From Rhodopseudomonas infernalis (GTDB taxonomy: Bacteria; Pseudomonadota; Alphaproteobacteria; Rhizobiales; Xanthobacteraceae), in the NCBI RefSeq assembly GCF_022271405.1, contig NZ_JAJNAL010000008.1:1-64000 (forward strand): DNA of 64,000 nt, written 5' to 3'. The notes under the pieces were generated by a model, which saw nothing but the letters and a program-made list of their open reading frames with translations, ran no database searches and was not told where the DNA came from. This document shows, one piece after another, positions 8,827-17,493 of this stretch (position 1 is the first letter of the stretch; the number at the start of each line of letters is the position of its first letter). Both the position numbers and the translations under genes were made by a program.

Positions 8827-9429
8827 ATGAACGTCAGGGCGAACAGATCCATTCACCGTGCGTGGCGCTGCGGTAACATGCACAAATTGATTTCTGCGAC
8901 GCTCGGACTGGCGCTTGCTGCTGTCGCCACGGCGGCGGTCGCGAAGGAATACCCGATCGGCAAGCCGCATAGGCTAGAAGCGGTCGGTCTGGATGTGGCC
9001 GCGGTGTATCTGCAGCCGATCGACATGGAGCCGCCCGGCATGATGCGGGCCGCCAAGGACTCCGACATCCACCTCGAAGCCGACATCAAGGCGCTGAAGT
9101 CCAACAAGAACGGTTACGCCGAAGGCGACTGGGTCGGCTATCTCAAGGTCACCTACGAGCTGATCAAGGACGGCGATCCGGACATCATCAAGGGCGACGC
9201 AATGCCGATGGTCGCCAGCGACGGGCCGCACTACGGCGACAACGTCAAGCTCAAGGGGCCCGGCAAGTACAAGCTGAAATTCACGGTGTCGCCGCCGGGC
9301 GACGACAAGCATGCCGGCCATTTCGGTCGCCACGTCGACAAGGAAACCGGCGTGCAGCCGTGGTTCAACACCTTCACGGTGGACTACGACTTCACCTTTG
9401 CCGGCGTGGGCAAGAAGGGCGCTTACTGA
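8827..9429 (+). CDS. ftrA: FtrA/P19-type periplasmic iron-binding protein
   Basis: This is the P19/Tp34 family (FtrA, FetP), a periplasmic protein that binds ferrous iron (and copper) for uptake. The mature part has the family features EYPIG near its start, the Met-rich loop PIDMEPPGMM, and the histidines HAGHFGRHVD that serve as metal ligands. The signal peptide is MHKLISATLGLALAAVATAAVA. The ATG at 8827 has GGGGA 6 bp upstream. The ATG at 8878 would give a tidier signal peptide but has no ribosome site. It is the first gene of a four-gene operon whose order matches ftrABCD of Brucella and Bordetella. Confidence 0.88.
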   Translation: MNVRANRSIHRAWRCGNMHKLISATLGLALAAVATAAVAKEYPIGKPHRLEAVGLDVAAVYLQPIDMEPPGMMRAAKDSDIHLEADIKALKSNKNGYAEGDWVGYLKVTYELIKDGDPDIIKGDAMPMVASDGPHYGDNVKLKGPGKYKLKFTVSPPGDDKHAGHFGRHVDKETGVQPWFNTFTVDYDFTFAGVGKKGAY

Positions 9430-9440
9430 CGAGAGCGCAG

Positions 9441-9466
9441 GGGCGTGCCGCCGGAGCGGCGCGCCC
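9441..9466 (+). terminator. Hairpin in the ftrA-ftrB gap (possible attenuator)
   Basis: GGGCGTGCCGC and GCGGCGCGCCC form an 11-bp stem with one G-T pair and a CGGA tetraloop. It lacks a T-run. Placed between a binding-protein gene and the permease genes, it may reduce downstream transcription or protect the ftrA message. Confidence 0.4.
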
Positions 9467-9547
9467 TCCTCGTGTTGGCGGGGTGCCGTCCTTGCAGCCG
9501 TCTTTTGGGCGGCTCGCGTTATTTACAGACAAGTTGAGGCGTGTGCG

Positions 9548-9925
9548 ATGAGGCCGTTTGGAATCGATGTCGGTGCGGCGGTCGCCGGGCGCGGTCTGTC
9601 GCTGTTGGCGCTGCTCGCTGGGCTGCTGGCCTGGCCGATCGCCGGCGCGCATGCCGACGACGAGCCGACCTTCAGGATCGAGTTCAACGACGGCAAGGTC
9701 TCGCCGCAGCGGATCGAAGTGCCGGCCCTGACAAGGTTCAAACTCGACCTGCACAATCTGGGTCGTGAGCCGGCCGAGTTCGAGAGCAAGGAACTGCGCA
9801 AGGAAAAGGTGCTGGCCCCGGGGTCGAGCTCGATCCTGGTGATCAGGACGCTCGATCCCGGCGAGTATCCGTTCTTCGACGACTTTCATCTCGACGCACC
9901 GCCTGCCGTGTTGATCGCCAAATGA
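9548..9925 (+). CDS. ftrB: FtrB cupredoxin-like periplasmic protein
   Basis: A 125-residue exported protein with a signal peptide (LALLAGLLAWPIAGAHA) followed by one cupredoxin-like domain: FRIEFNDGKVSPQRIEVPA at the start and DPGEYPFFDDFH toward the end. In FtrABCD systems FtrB is proposed to oxidise ferrous iron released by FtrA before transport by FtrC. Copper ligands are not obvious beyond a single His in DDFHLD, as in other FtrB proteins. It sits between ftrA (118 bp upstream) and ftrC (13 bp downstream). GAGG lies 9 bp before the ATG. Confidence 0.8.
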   Translation: MRPFGIDVGAAVAGRGLSLLALLAGLLAWPIAGAHADDEPTFRIEFNDGKVSPQRIEVPALTRFKLDLHNLGREPAEFESKELRKEKVLAPGSSSILVIRTLDPGEYPFFDDFHLDAPPAVLIAK

Positions 9926-9938
9926 AACGGAGCGGGCG

Positions 9939-10778
9939 GTGAGTAATCAATCCTGGAACGTGGCATTCGTGATCTGGCGCGAAAGCGTCGAAGCGCTGCT
10001 GATCATCGGGATCCTCAACGCCTGGCTGGCGCAGCAGCCGCGGGCCCATGCGGTCCGCGGCCGGATCTATCTGTGGTCGGGCGTTGTCGCCGGCCTGGTG
10101 GCGGCAGTGGCGTTCGGTGCGCTGCTGATCGGGTTCGGCGAGACGCTGTCGGACGATGTGCTGCAGGCCTATCAGACCGCTGCGGTGCTGATCGCCGCCG
10201 CGCTGATCGTCCAGATGGTGTTCTGGATGCGCGCGCACGGCGGGTCGCTGAAGCGCGAGCTGGAGACCTCGCTGCAACGGGCGGCCGACCGGGCGAACTG
10301 GTGGGGCGTGTTCGTGCTGGCGCTGATCGCGGTGGCGCGGGAGGGCAGCGAGACCGTGGTGTTCCTCTACGGAACGCTGGCGTGGGCCCGTTCGGACCAA
10401 CTGATGACGCTGATTCCGGTGGCGCTGTTCGGCTTCGGCCTCGCGATCGTCACCTACTATCTGCTGCAGGTCGGCAGCCGACTGATCTCGTGGCGGATCT
10501 TCTTTCGGACGACCGAGATCATGCTGCTGTTTCTGGCGGCGTCATTGCTGGTCACCGGCGTCGACAATCTCGTCGGCCTCGGTGTGCTGCCGTCCTTGTC
10601 GGGGCGGCTGTGGGACTCCTCGGCGCTTCTGTCCGATAGCGGCGGCGCTGGCGGGATCATCGGGGCTCTGACCGGCTATCGGGCCCGACCCGACCTTGTT
10701 CATGTGCTGGTGTATGGACTGTATTGGGGGCTGATGTGCCTGATTCTGTTTTGGCCGCGTCGCGGCAAGGCAGCTTGA
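9939..10778 (+). CDS. ftrC: FTR1-family iron permease FtrC
   Basis: This 279-residue polytopic protein has both hallmark motifs of FTR1 permeases: an REXXE-like WRESVEALL in the first membrane helix and AREGSETVVF in the fourth, whose acidic residues carry iron across the inner membrane. About seven hydrophobic helices are visible. The start is GTG, preceded by GGAGCGGG. The 3' end overlaps the ftrD frame, which implies translational coupling. Confidence 0.9.
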   Translation: MSNQSWNVAFVIWRESVEALLIIGILNAWLAQQPRAHAVRGRIYLWSGVVAGLVAAVAFGALLIGFGETLSDDVLQAYQTAAVLIAAALIVQMVFWMRAHGGSLKRELETSLQRAADRANWWGVFVLALIAVAREGSETVVFLYGTLAWARSDQLMTLIPVALFGFGLAIVTYYLLQVGSRLISWRIFFRTTEIMLLFLAASLLVTGVDNLVGLGVLPSLSGRLWDSSALLSDSGGAGGIIGALTGYRARPDLVHVLVYGLYWGLMCLILFWPRRGKAA

Positions 10779-12190
10779 GGTCGTTCACGCCCAAGTGGCG
10801 GCGCGCCTCGGCCAGCGATCTCGACGCCGGTCTTGCGGCGCTCGGCGACTGGCTGGGCCGCCACCGCCGTGCTGTCGCCGTCGTGCAATGGGCCGTGGTG
10901 CTGATCTATCTCGCGTTGCTGATCGTTCCGCCGCTGCTGCCGATGCCGGAACAGACCGCGCGGATCTGGAGCAACCTCACGCTGGCGGCGCAGTTCGCGT
11001 TCTGGGGCATCTGGTGGCCATTCGTGCTGCTCAGCATGGTGCTGTTCGGCCGGTTGTGGTGCGGCGTGCTGTGTCCGGAAGGCTCGCTGAGCGAGACCAT
11101 CAGCGCCCGCAGCCGGGGATACGCCGTGCCCGGGTGGATCACATGGAAGGGCTGGCCGTTCGTCGCGTTCTCGCTCACCACGATCTACGGCCAGATGATC
11201 AGCGTCTATCAATATCCGCAGGCGGCGCTGGTGCTGCTCGGCGGCTCCACGGTGGGCGCGGTCGTGATCGGCTGGTTCTACGGCCGCAACAAGCGGGTCT
11301 GGTGTCGCTATCTGTGCCCGGTCTCGCGGGTGTTCGGGGTGTTGGCGAAGCTCGCGCCGCTACACTACCGGGTCGATCTGAATTCCTGGCAATCATGGCA
11401 GAAGCCGCGCGGGGGCGCGCCGGCGCGGGTCGATTGCGCGCCGCTGGTTGCGATCGGCACCATGAAGGGCAGCGCCGCCTGCCACATGTGCGGACGTTGC
11501 AGCGGCTTCCGCGGTGCCGTGACGCTGGCGCGCCGCTCGCCCAATCATGAGATCGTCAACGTCGCCGGATCCGAGACCAATGCGGTCGAGACGCTCGTCA
11601 TCCTGTTCGGATTGCTCGGCCTGGCGGCCGGCGCTTTTCATTGGGGCTCCAGCTCGATCTACATCGCGGCAAAACAATTTTCCGCCGAATGGCTGATCGA
11701 GCACCGGCTGATGTGGCCGCTGGAAGCAACGGCGCCGTGGTGGATTTTCACCAACTATCCAGATCAGAGCGACGTCATGACGCTGCTCGATGGCGCCGTG
11801 CTGATCGGCTATCTGCTGCTGTTCGCCGCGCTCGTCGGCATCGGCGTCGGCGGCGGCGTTGCGGTCGCGACGCGGTGGCTCGGGGCATGGTCGCCCGCGC
11901 GTTTCCATCACATGGTGCAGAGCCTGATCCCGCTCGCCGGCTGCGGTGTATTTCTGGGACTGTCGATGACGACGGTGACGCTGCTCGGCCAGAACGGCAT
12001 CTTCCTGGATTTCGTTGCGGGTCTGCGGGCGACGATGCTGATCGGCGCCGCTGCCTGGTCGCTCTGGCTCGGCTGGCGGATCGCGGGCATCTATGCCGGC
12101 GGGCGCCGGCGCGTCGCCGCTATGCTGCCCTTGGCCATCGGCGTCACCGCCGCTGCGGCGGTGTGGGCGTCGCTGTTCTGGCGCCTTTAG
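10736..12190 (+). CDS. ftrD: FtrD polyferredoxin-like membrane protein
   Basis: A membrane protein of about 484 residues with cysteine motifs of the NapH/polyferredoxin type: LWCGVLCPEG and WCRYLCPVSR early on and CHMCGRCSGF in the middle. In FtrABCD it is thought to accept electrons from FtrB or recycle the cupredoxin so that iron oxidation can continue. GTG at 10736 is proposed as the start because GGGGG lies 5 bp upstream. A TTG at 10724 and a TTG overlapping the ftrC stop are alternatives. It is the last operon gene and converges on the universal stress gene. Confidence 0.8.
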   Translation: MPDSVLAASRQGSLRSFTPKWRRASASDLDAGLAALGDWLGRHRRAVAVVQWAVVLIYLALLIVPPLLPMPEQTARIWSNLTLAAQFAFWGIWWPFVLLSMVLFGRLWCGVLCPEGSLSETISARSRGYAVPGWITWKGWPFVAFSLTTIYGQMISVYQYPQAALVLLGGSTVGAVVIGWFYGRNKRVWCRYLCPVSRVFGVLAKLAPLHYRVDLNSWQSWQKPRGGAPARVDCAPLVAIGTMKGSAACHMCGRCSGFRGAVTLARRSPNHEIVNVAGSETNAVETLVILFGLLGLAAGAFHWGSSSIYIAAKQFSAEWLIEHRLMWPLEATAPWWIFTNYPDQSDVMTLLDGAVLIGYLLLFAALVGIGVGGGVAVATRWLGAWSPARFHHMVQSLIPLAGCGVFLGLSMTTVTLLGQNGIFLDFVAGLRATMLIGAAAWSLWLGWRIAGIYAGGRRRVAAMLPLAIGVTAAAAVWASLFWRL

Positions 12191-12241
12191 TCGCACGTCT
12201 CCGCGCCGTGTCGGCCGCCGCGGTCACGCCCCGCTGCTTCG

Positions 12242-12673
12242 TCACGCGGTATTTCGCACCACCAGCACCGAGCAGGGCGCGTAGCGGACGACGTGGCCCG
12301 CGTTGGAGCCGAGGAAGTAGCTGCGCATGGCCGGGCGGTGCGAACTCATCACGATCAGATCGGCGCCGATCGCGGTCACCTCTTCGATGATCTCGTGATA
12401 GATGCCGCCCTGGCGCACCGCCGTGGAAAGCCGCGACGACTCGATGCCGGAGGTGGCCGCCACCTCGGCGAGTGCGGCTTCGGCATCGCTGCGCTGCTGA
12501 TCGTCGAAATCCGCCGGGACGTATTCGGCGAGTACCACGGGGGTCAGCGAGATCACGTGAAGCAGCCGCACCGTGCCGTCGTAGGTGTGGGCCAGCGTCG
12601 CGGCCGTATCGATCGCTTTCTTCGCCAGCGCGGTGTCGGCAAGATCGATCGGCACCAGAATTCGTTTGAACAT
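12242..12673 (-). CDS. Universal stress protein (UspF-like)
   Basis: A 143-residue single-domain Usp protein, with MFKRILVPIDLAD at the N-terminus and MSSHRPAMRSYFLGSNA leading to APCSVLVVRN at the C-terminus. The P-loop-like segment follows the UspF/UspG form (SHRP...LGSNA) rather than the strict G-2X-G-9X-G form, so ATP binding is plausible but unproven. It lies convergent with ftrD and 36 bp after the sixA gene on the same strand, so it may share that transcript. Confidence 0.88.
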   Translation of the reverse strand: MFKRILVPIDLADTALAKKAIDTAATLAHTYDGTVRLLHVISLTPVVLAEYVPADFDDQQRSDAEAALAEVAATSGIESSRLSTAVRQGGIYHEIIEEVTAIGADLIVMSSHRPAMRSYFLGSNAGHVVRYAPCSVLVVRNTA

Positions 12674-12708
12674 CGGCGGCCTCCCTCACCAACAGCGCGC
12701 CAAGAAAG

Positions 12709-13236
12709 CTAACTGGCCTCGCGCAAAATCTTCGGGCTGACGAAATGCTGCAGCTTGCCGGTGCCGAAGCGGGCATCGGCCCAGTCGGCGATCGGGAAGT
12801 CGATCACGGCGATCGCGCTGGTCGGCATGTTGCCGGACAGCATCCGGCGGTCGCCCTCGTTCGTCCCGCAGGTCAGGCCGAGCGCGAGTTCCTGCAGGCC
12901 GGGATTGTGTCCGACCAGCATCAGACGGTTGATGCCGGCCGAAACCTCGTGCACCGCGGCGAGCAACTGCGCGGCGCTGGCGCTGTATAATTCCGGCAAG
13001 TGTTCGACCTGCGGTTCCGCGCCAGGAAACAACTCGGACAGGATGTCCCAGGTCTGCCGCGTCCGGGTCGCGGTCGACACCAGCACCTGGTCCGGCACCA
13101 GCTGTTGCTCCGCCAGCCACTCCGCCATTGCGGCCGCATCGGCCCGGCCGCGTTCCTCGAGCCGGCGGTCGTGGTCCTTGCCGGTCGGCGCATCCGTTTC
13201 AGTCTTGGCGTGACGCAGCAGGATCAGTCGGCGCAT
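12709..13236 (-). CDS. sixA: SixA-type histidine phosphatase
   Basis: This 175-residue protein belongs to the histidine phosphatase superfamily. LILLRHAKTETD supplies the phospho-accepting His and Arg, VSTATRTRQTW supplies a second Arg, and LMLVGHNPGL supplies the second catalytic His. SixA in E. coli removes phosphate from phosphohistidine (ArcB, NPr). The substrate here is unknown, though the window contains a multidomain His kinase. It is divergent from the FAD oxidoreductase, with 92 bp between starts. Confidence 0.87.
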   Translation of the reverse strand: MRRLILLRHAKTETDAPTGKDHDRRLEERGRADAAAMAEWLAEQQLVPDQVLVSTATRTRQTWDILSELFPGAEPQVEHLPELYSASAAQLLAAVHEVSAGINRLMLVGHNPGLQELALGLTCGTNEGDRRMLSGNMPTSAIAVIDFPIADWADARFGTGKLQHFVSPKILREAS

Positions 13237-13328
13237 GTGTCCCTTTCCGGCGGGCGAGCTTGCGGATTAATCGAGAAGCGCCGGGAGGACAAGGTGACAA
13301 TCGCCCGGGCTATCCGTAAGAAAACGTC

Positions 13329-14783
13329 ATGACCCCCTCCGTCACAAGTGCGACGAATGGACCGCATCCGCTCCCGACCGAGGCGGCCTCGGATCTGCAT
13401 GCGCGGCTGACCTTCGACCTCGACGTCGATCTGTGCGTGGTCGGGGCCGGTCTGGCCGGTCTGTCGGTAGCGCTGGAGGCGGCGCAGCTTGGGCTCAGCG
13501 TCGCGGTGCTGGAAGCGCGACGCGTCGGCTGGGCGGCTTCGAGCGCGACGCTCGGCAGCGTGCTGCCGGGCTACGGCGTGCCGATCGGCGAGCTGATCGA
13601 GCGCGTAGGCGTCGGGCACGCCAGCGACCTGTGGGCGCTGTCGCGCGAAGGCATGGACATCGTCCGCGCGCGGGCCACCGAGGAGGCGATGCCGGGCATC
13701 GCGCTGTCGTCGGGTGCGCTCGAGGTCTCCAATGTCGATCTCGGCGACCGGCTGGTCGAGCGTCTGCAGACGCTCGGCGTTGATTTCGGCTCCGAGGTCG
13801 AAGGCTGGCAGATCGACCGTGTCCGCGAGGTGCTGCGTACGCAGCGCTATTTCCACGCCATCCATTTTCCCGGTGCGTTCCAGCTCGACGGCCGGCGCTA
13901 TATCCGCGGGCTCGAGGCAATGGCGCGGCGGGCCGGGGTTCGGATCTTCGAGGATACGCCGGTGCTCGGCATCGACTCGTCGGGCATTCGCAAGCGGATC
14001 GTCACGCCGCATGCGCGGATGCGGGCGTCGGACATCGTGCTTGCCGGAAATGTCCATCTTGGCGCCGCCTCGCCGCGGCTGACGCGGACGCTGCTGCCGA
14101 TGTGGCGGATGGCGGCCCTGACGGCGCCCCTCGGCGAGCGGCTGGCGGAGGCGATCGCCTTCACCGGGTCGATCGCCGACACCGATGGCGTCGATCACTA
14201 CCGAATCGTCGGCGGCGACCGGCTGCTGTGGACCGGGCCGGAGACCACCTTCGATATCGCCCCTAGGCGGCTGGAAGGGCTGATCCGGCGGCGGATCGCG
14301 GCGCTGTATCCACAGCTCGGCGCGGTGGCGATCGAGCGCAGCTGGAGCGCGCCGATCGGCCAGACCGTGCACGGCATGCCGCAGATCGGCGAATTGCGGC
14401 GCGGGTTGTGGGTGGCGAGCGGGTTCGGCCGGCATGGGCTCTCCACGACGGCGATCGCCGGCCGCCTGATCGCGCAGGGCATTGTGCATGGCGATCAGCG
14501 CTGGCGGCTGTTCGATCCGTTCGAGCTGGTCTGGGCAGGCGGCAAGATCGGCCGGGTCGTGGGGCAGGGCGTCGCCATCGCGGAACGCCGCACGGCGATC
14601 GCCTCCGGCCTGCTGGCGCGCTACCGCGAACGCGCTGCCGAGCGCAGCCGGCAACGTGAGGAGCGGCGCGAAGCGGCCAATCGCAGCGTAAGGCGGGTAC
14701 TGCCGGAGCAAACGCCGGCTTCGCCGACAAAGAGCGATCGCCCAGTCGAACAGCGGACCGAGGCTGGTTCCCCCTCCGCGTAA
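13329..14783 (+). CDS. FAD-dependent oxidoreductase (DadA/PuuB-like)
   Basis: The 484-residue protein has an FAD-binding Rossmann motif DLCVVGAGLAGLSVALEAAQ at about residues 36-55 and the acidic end of the second strand (VAVLEARRVGWAAS). This is typical of the DAO family that includes D-amino acid dehydrogenase and gamma-glutamylputrescine oxidase. A late GLWVASGFGRHGLSTTAIAG segment is the usual C-terminal FAD contact. The exact amine or amino-acid substrate cannot be told. The last 60 residues are Arg/Gln-rich and probably disordered. A 777-codon minus-strand frame over it is a shadow. Confidence 0.82.
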   Translation: MTPSVTSATNGPHPLPTEAASDLHARLTFDLDVDLCVVGAGLAGLSVALEAAQLGLSVAVLEARRVGWAASSATLGSVLPGYGVPIGELIERVGVGHASDLWALSREGMDIVRARATEEAMPGIALSSGALEVSNVDLGDRLVERLQTLGVDFGSEVEGWQIDRVREVLRTQRYFHAIHFPGAFQLDGRRYIRGLEAMARRAGVRIFEDTPVLGIDSSGIRKRIVTPHARMRASDIVLAGNVHLGAASPRLTRTLLPMWRMAALTAPLGERLAEAIAFTGSIADTDGVDHYRIVGGDRLLWTGPETTFDIAPRRLEGLIRRRIAALYPQLGAVAIERSWSAPIGQTVHGMPQIGELRRGLWVASGFGRHGLSTTAIAGRLIAQGIVHGDQRWRLFDPFELVWAGGKIGRVVGQGVAIAERRTAIASGLLARYRERAAERSRQREERREAANRSVRRVLPEQTPASPTKSDRPVEQRTEAGSPSA

Positions 14784-14903
14784 CAACGCTCGCGACAATG
14801 TGAGCCTGCAGCGGGGTGTGTGTTGTAACTTCCGCGGACGTGGCTGCGCATCTGCGAACGACACACCTCCGGGCAGCAGCGCCCACCATCGACGGAGACC
14901 GCC

Positions 14904-15401
14904 ATGATCGACCGCCGTCTGCTTCTTGCTTCCGCCGCCGTTGCGTCGGTGTTCGGCTTCCGTTGGCTGCGGCCGGAGGAGGCCCGCGCGGCCGAAAAAT
15001 TCGAGATCGAGAAGACGCCGGAGGAGTGGCGGGCGCAGCTCACGCCGATGCAGTATCATATCTTGCGCGAGGAGGGCACCGAACGGCCGTTCTCCAGTCC
15101 GCTGCTGAAGGAGCACCGCAAGGGCACTTTCGCCTGCGCCGGGTGCGACCTGCCGCTGTTTGCCTCCGACACCAAATACGACAGCGGCACCGGCTGGCCG
15201 AGCTTCTGGCAGCCGCTGCCGAATGCCGTCGGCGAGCGCAAGGATTCGACGCTCGGCATGATCCGAACCGAGGTGCATTGCCGCCGCTGCGGCGGACATC
15301 TCGGCCACGTGTTCGACGACGGCCCCAAGCCGACCGGCCTGCGCTACTGCATGGACGGCTATGCGCTGACCTTCAAGCCGTCGCCGTCCAGCCCAAGCTG
15401 A
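14904..15401 (+). CDS. msrB: Exported peptide-methionine (R)-S-oxide reductase MsrB
   Basis: A 165-residue MsrB domain preceded by an export signal. The zinc-binding CxxC pairs are CAGC and CRRC, the substrate segment is [10 protein letters not shown], and the catalytic cysteine is in [11 protein letters not shown]. The enzyme reduces R-methionine sulfoxide in proteins. The N-terminus [19 protein letters not shown] contains a twin Arg followed by a hydrophobic stretch and then EARAAE, so it resembles a Tat signal and the enzyme would act in the periplasm. GGAGA lies about 8 bp before the ATG. Confidence 0.9.
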   Translation: MIDRRLLLASAAVASVFGFRWLRPEEARAAEKFEIEKTPEEWRAQLTPMQYHILREEGTERPFSSPLLKEHRKGTFACAGCDLPLFASDTKYDSGTGWPSFWQPLPNAVGERKDSTLGMIRTEVHCRRCGGHLGHVFDDGPKPTGLRYCMDGYALTFKPSPSSPS

Positions 15402-15597
15402 TACAAGACGGCGATCGACTCCGGCGCTATGACGGCGTCGGAGTGATCGGTATCGTACGCGTTGTCGGGTTCCCGTGCCGCCGGGGCTCGCCTCGGAGGT
15501 TTTCCGGAATGAAAGTCGCGGCCGCGATTGACAAGGCCGCGCCGCGTCCCCCATCAAGCCGCAACATTAACTTTTGGATATGTTGGCGGCAGGCGGA

Positions 15598-17091
15598 ATG
15601 GATCGCACCTTATCCCGATCGGGATTCTCTGTTGGTCTGCTTGGTCTGGTCGCATTTGCGCTGCTGCTTCCGATAGGGCTGGCGGCGCTCGTTTTTCCCA
15701 CGCCGCTCTACGATACCCGTGAGCTGGTTGCGTGGGGCCGCCATTTTCCGCTGGTGACGCCGGTCCATCCGCCGATGATGGTGTGGTTCGGCGGCATCGT
15801 CGACCGGCTGTTCGGTCCGTCCGGCACCGCCATCGTGGCGGCCAACCAGATCTGCCTCGCGATTGGTCTCGCTTATCTGTACGCGACGCTGCGGCTGCTG
15901 ATCGAGCGCAGCATGGCGGCCTATGTGCTGGCGCTGACCGGGGCCTCGTTCTACGTGGTGTTCGCCCCGCTCTCATGGGCGCTCAACGCCGACATCCTGC
16001 AACTGATGTCGTGGCCCGCGGTGCTGTATCACTTCATGCGTGGCCGCAGCACCGATCGCTGGCTGCACTGGATTCTGTTCGGCGTCTGGACGGCGGTCGC
16101 TGCGCTGACCAAGTACAATGCGGCGGTGCTGCTGATCGGCATCGCGGTCGGCATCATCGCCGTGCCGTCGTTTCGATCCTGCCTGCGCCGACCGGGCTTG
16201 TACGTCGCCGCACTCGTCGGCGGGCTGCTGATCCTGCCGCATGTCATTGCGGCGCTACAGGTCGGAAGCACGATTCATTACGGCGAGCGGCATTTCACCG
16301 GCTTCGGTTCGATGGCGGACACCGCGCGGCGGCTCGGCTGGCTTGTCGTCGGCTATCTGCCGATCCTGCTGCCGGGCGCGGCCGTTCTGGGGATATCCGT
16401 CGCGCGGCGGATGGTGGTGTGGCGCGTACCACGTTTCGCAGCGGCCAGCGACGAGCTGAAATTCGTCGTCATCGTCAACATCGCGATGTTCGCGGTGCTG
16501 CTGGTCCTGATCGTCGGGCTGGGACTGGAGTATATCGCGCGCTACGGCGCGCCTTTCGCGGAGCTGTCGGTGCTAGCGCTGGCGCCGCTGTTCTCGTGGG
16601 CGGCGGACCGCCGCGACGCCGTGATGCGCCAGACCGTGCTGTCGCTCGGCACGTTGTACGGCGTATTGGCGGTCGCGGTGTCGGTTATCTATCTGTTCTT
16701 CGCCTCGCACAGCGGACTGCAGGAAGCGACCGCGCCGGCGGCCCGGCTGATTCTGGATGACTGGAACAGCAAGTACACATGTGGTCCGGGCTATTTCCTC
16801 GGCGATCGCCAGACGGTGTACGGCATCGGCATCGCCGCCGGCCCGGATGGCGACTCGATGACGCTGGATTTCATCCCCAAAGCCCGGTGGTTCGATCGCG
16901 CCAAGCTCGCGTCGCGGGGCGCCGTGCTGATCTACACGCTGCCGCAGGTCCCGACAGATTTTGCGGCGGCCTTTCCCGATCTGACGATGTCGGATGAGAA
17001 ACGCATCAGCGTGCCGGTGCTGCGCACCCGCACCGGAAAGACCAAGGACTACTTCTATCGCCTGGTGCCGCCGAAAGATTGCGGACGCTGA
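15598..17091 (+). CDS. Glycosyltransferase family 39 (ArnT/PMT-like) membrane protein
   Basis: A 497-residue polytopic protein with about ten hydrophobic helices. After the first helix comes a periplasmic loop with the acidic pair and His-Pro signature of GT-C enzymes (PLYDTRELVAWG then TPVHPPMMVW). The family transfers sugars from polyprenyl phosphates to lipids or proteins in the periplasm, and acceptor and donor are unknown here. A soluble C-terminal domain of about 110 residues follows. The ATG at 15598 was chosen for its AGGCGGA upstream. An ATG at 15580 or TTG at 15574 would add a few residues. It converges on the small gene at 17104-17376. Confidence 0.78.
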   Translation: MDRTLSRSGFSVGLLGLVAFALLLPIGLAALVFPTPLYDTRELVAWGRHFPLVTPVHPPMMVWFGGIVDRLFGPSGTAIVAANQICLAIGLAYLYATLRLLIERSMAAYVLALTGASFYVVFAPLSWALNADILQLMSWPAVLYHFMRGRSTDRWLHWILFGVWTAVAALTKYNAAVLLIGIAVGIIAVPSFRSCLRRPGLYVAALVGGLLILPHVIAALQVGSTIHYGERHFTGFGSMADTARRLGWLVVGYLPILLPGAAVLGISVARRMVVWRVPRFAAASDELKFVVIVNIAMFAVLLVLIVGLGLEYIARYGAPFAELSVLALAPLFSWAADRRDAVMRQTVLSLGTLYGVLAVAVSVIYLFFASHSGLQEATAPAARLILDDWNSKYTCGPGYFLGDRQTVYGIGIAAGPDGDSMTLDFIPKARWFDRAKLASRGAVLIYTLPQVPTDFAAAFPDLTMSDEKRISVPVLRTRTGKTKDYFYRLVPPKDCGR

Positions 17092-17103
17092 ACGCTCGGT
17101 CGT

Positions 17104-17376
17104 TCAGCGGACCAGCATCTGCCACTTCTCGGCGGCCTCGATCGCGGCAGGGCGCAAGGTGTCGGCCGGGATGCCGCGATGCAGCGCCTTGGCGTATTCG
17201 CAGACGGCCATGAAAGTCGACGCGCGCGCTTCGTCGACTTCGAACGAATGCGGCGTGCCGTCGCCCTGCACCAGCCCGACCAGCCCATTGAGGATGCCGA
17301 GCGCTCCCTTGGGATCGGCCAGCTCGGTCTGCCGTAAGCACTGCAGCACATGCTGCGCCATCTCGCCTTCGCTCAT
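17104..17376 (-). CDS. Small hypothetical protein downstream of the hybrid kinase
   Basis: A 90-residue, mostly helical, mildly acidic protein (MSEGEMAQHVLQCLRQ start, AAEKWQMLVR end) with no signal peptide, membrane segment or recognised domain. It follows the 1428-residue kinase by about 117 bp on the same strand. The open frame extends to an ATG at 17442, where a 24-bp tandem duplication would encode the repeated octapeptide MVTSDQ[IS][IS]. The inner ATG looks like the better start because the duplicated segment looks non-coding, but ribosome sites are weak for both. Confidence 0.55.
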   Translation of the reverse strand: MSEGEMAQHVLQCLRQTELADPKGALGILNGLVGLVQGDGTPHSFEVDEARASTFMAVCEYAKALHRGIPADTLRPAAIEAAEKWQMLVR

Positions 17377-17400
17377 GCCTTGATCGCCCGCCGTTGAACT

Positions 17401-17448
17401 CTGGTCGCTTGTTACCATGATGATCTGGTCGCTTGTTACCATGATGAT
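17401..17448. repeat. Perfect 24-bp tandem duplication
   Basis: Two identical head-to-tail 24-bp copies (17401-17424 and 17425-17448), each starting CTGGTCGCTTGTTACC, lie in the gap between the hybrid kinase stop and the small downstream gene. The length is a multiple of three, so the frame is preserved. Confidence 0.95.
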
Positions 17449-17493
17449 GGGCGGATGTCCTGATCTGGCGCAAGCCGGAACCGCAGCGGCGTT

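Noticed and set aside
13224-15557. Minus-strand frame of 777 codons across the FAD oxidoreductase and MsrB
   Set aside because: Both plus-strand genes carry catalytic motifs. The opposite frame has none and crosses two genes.
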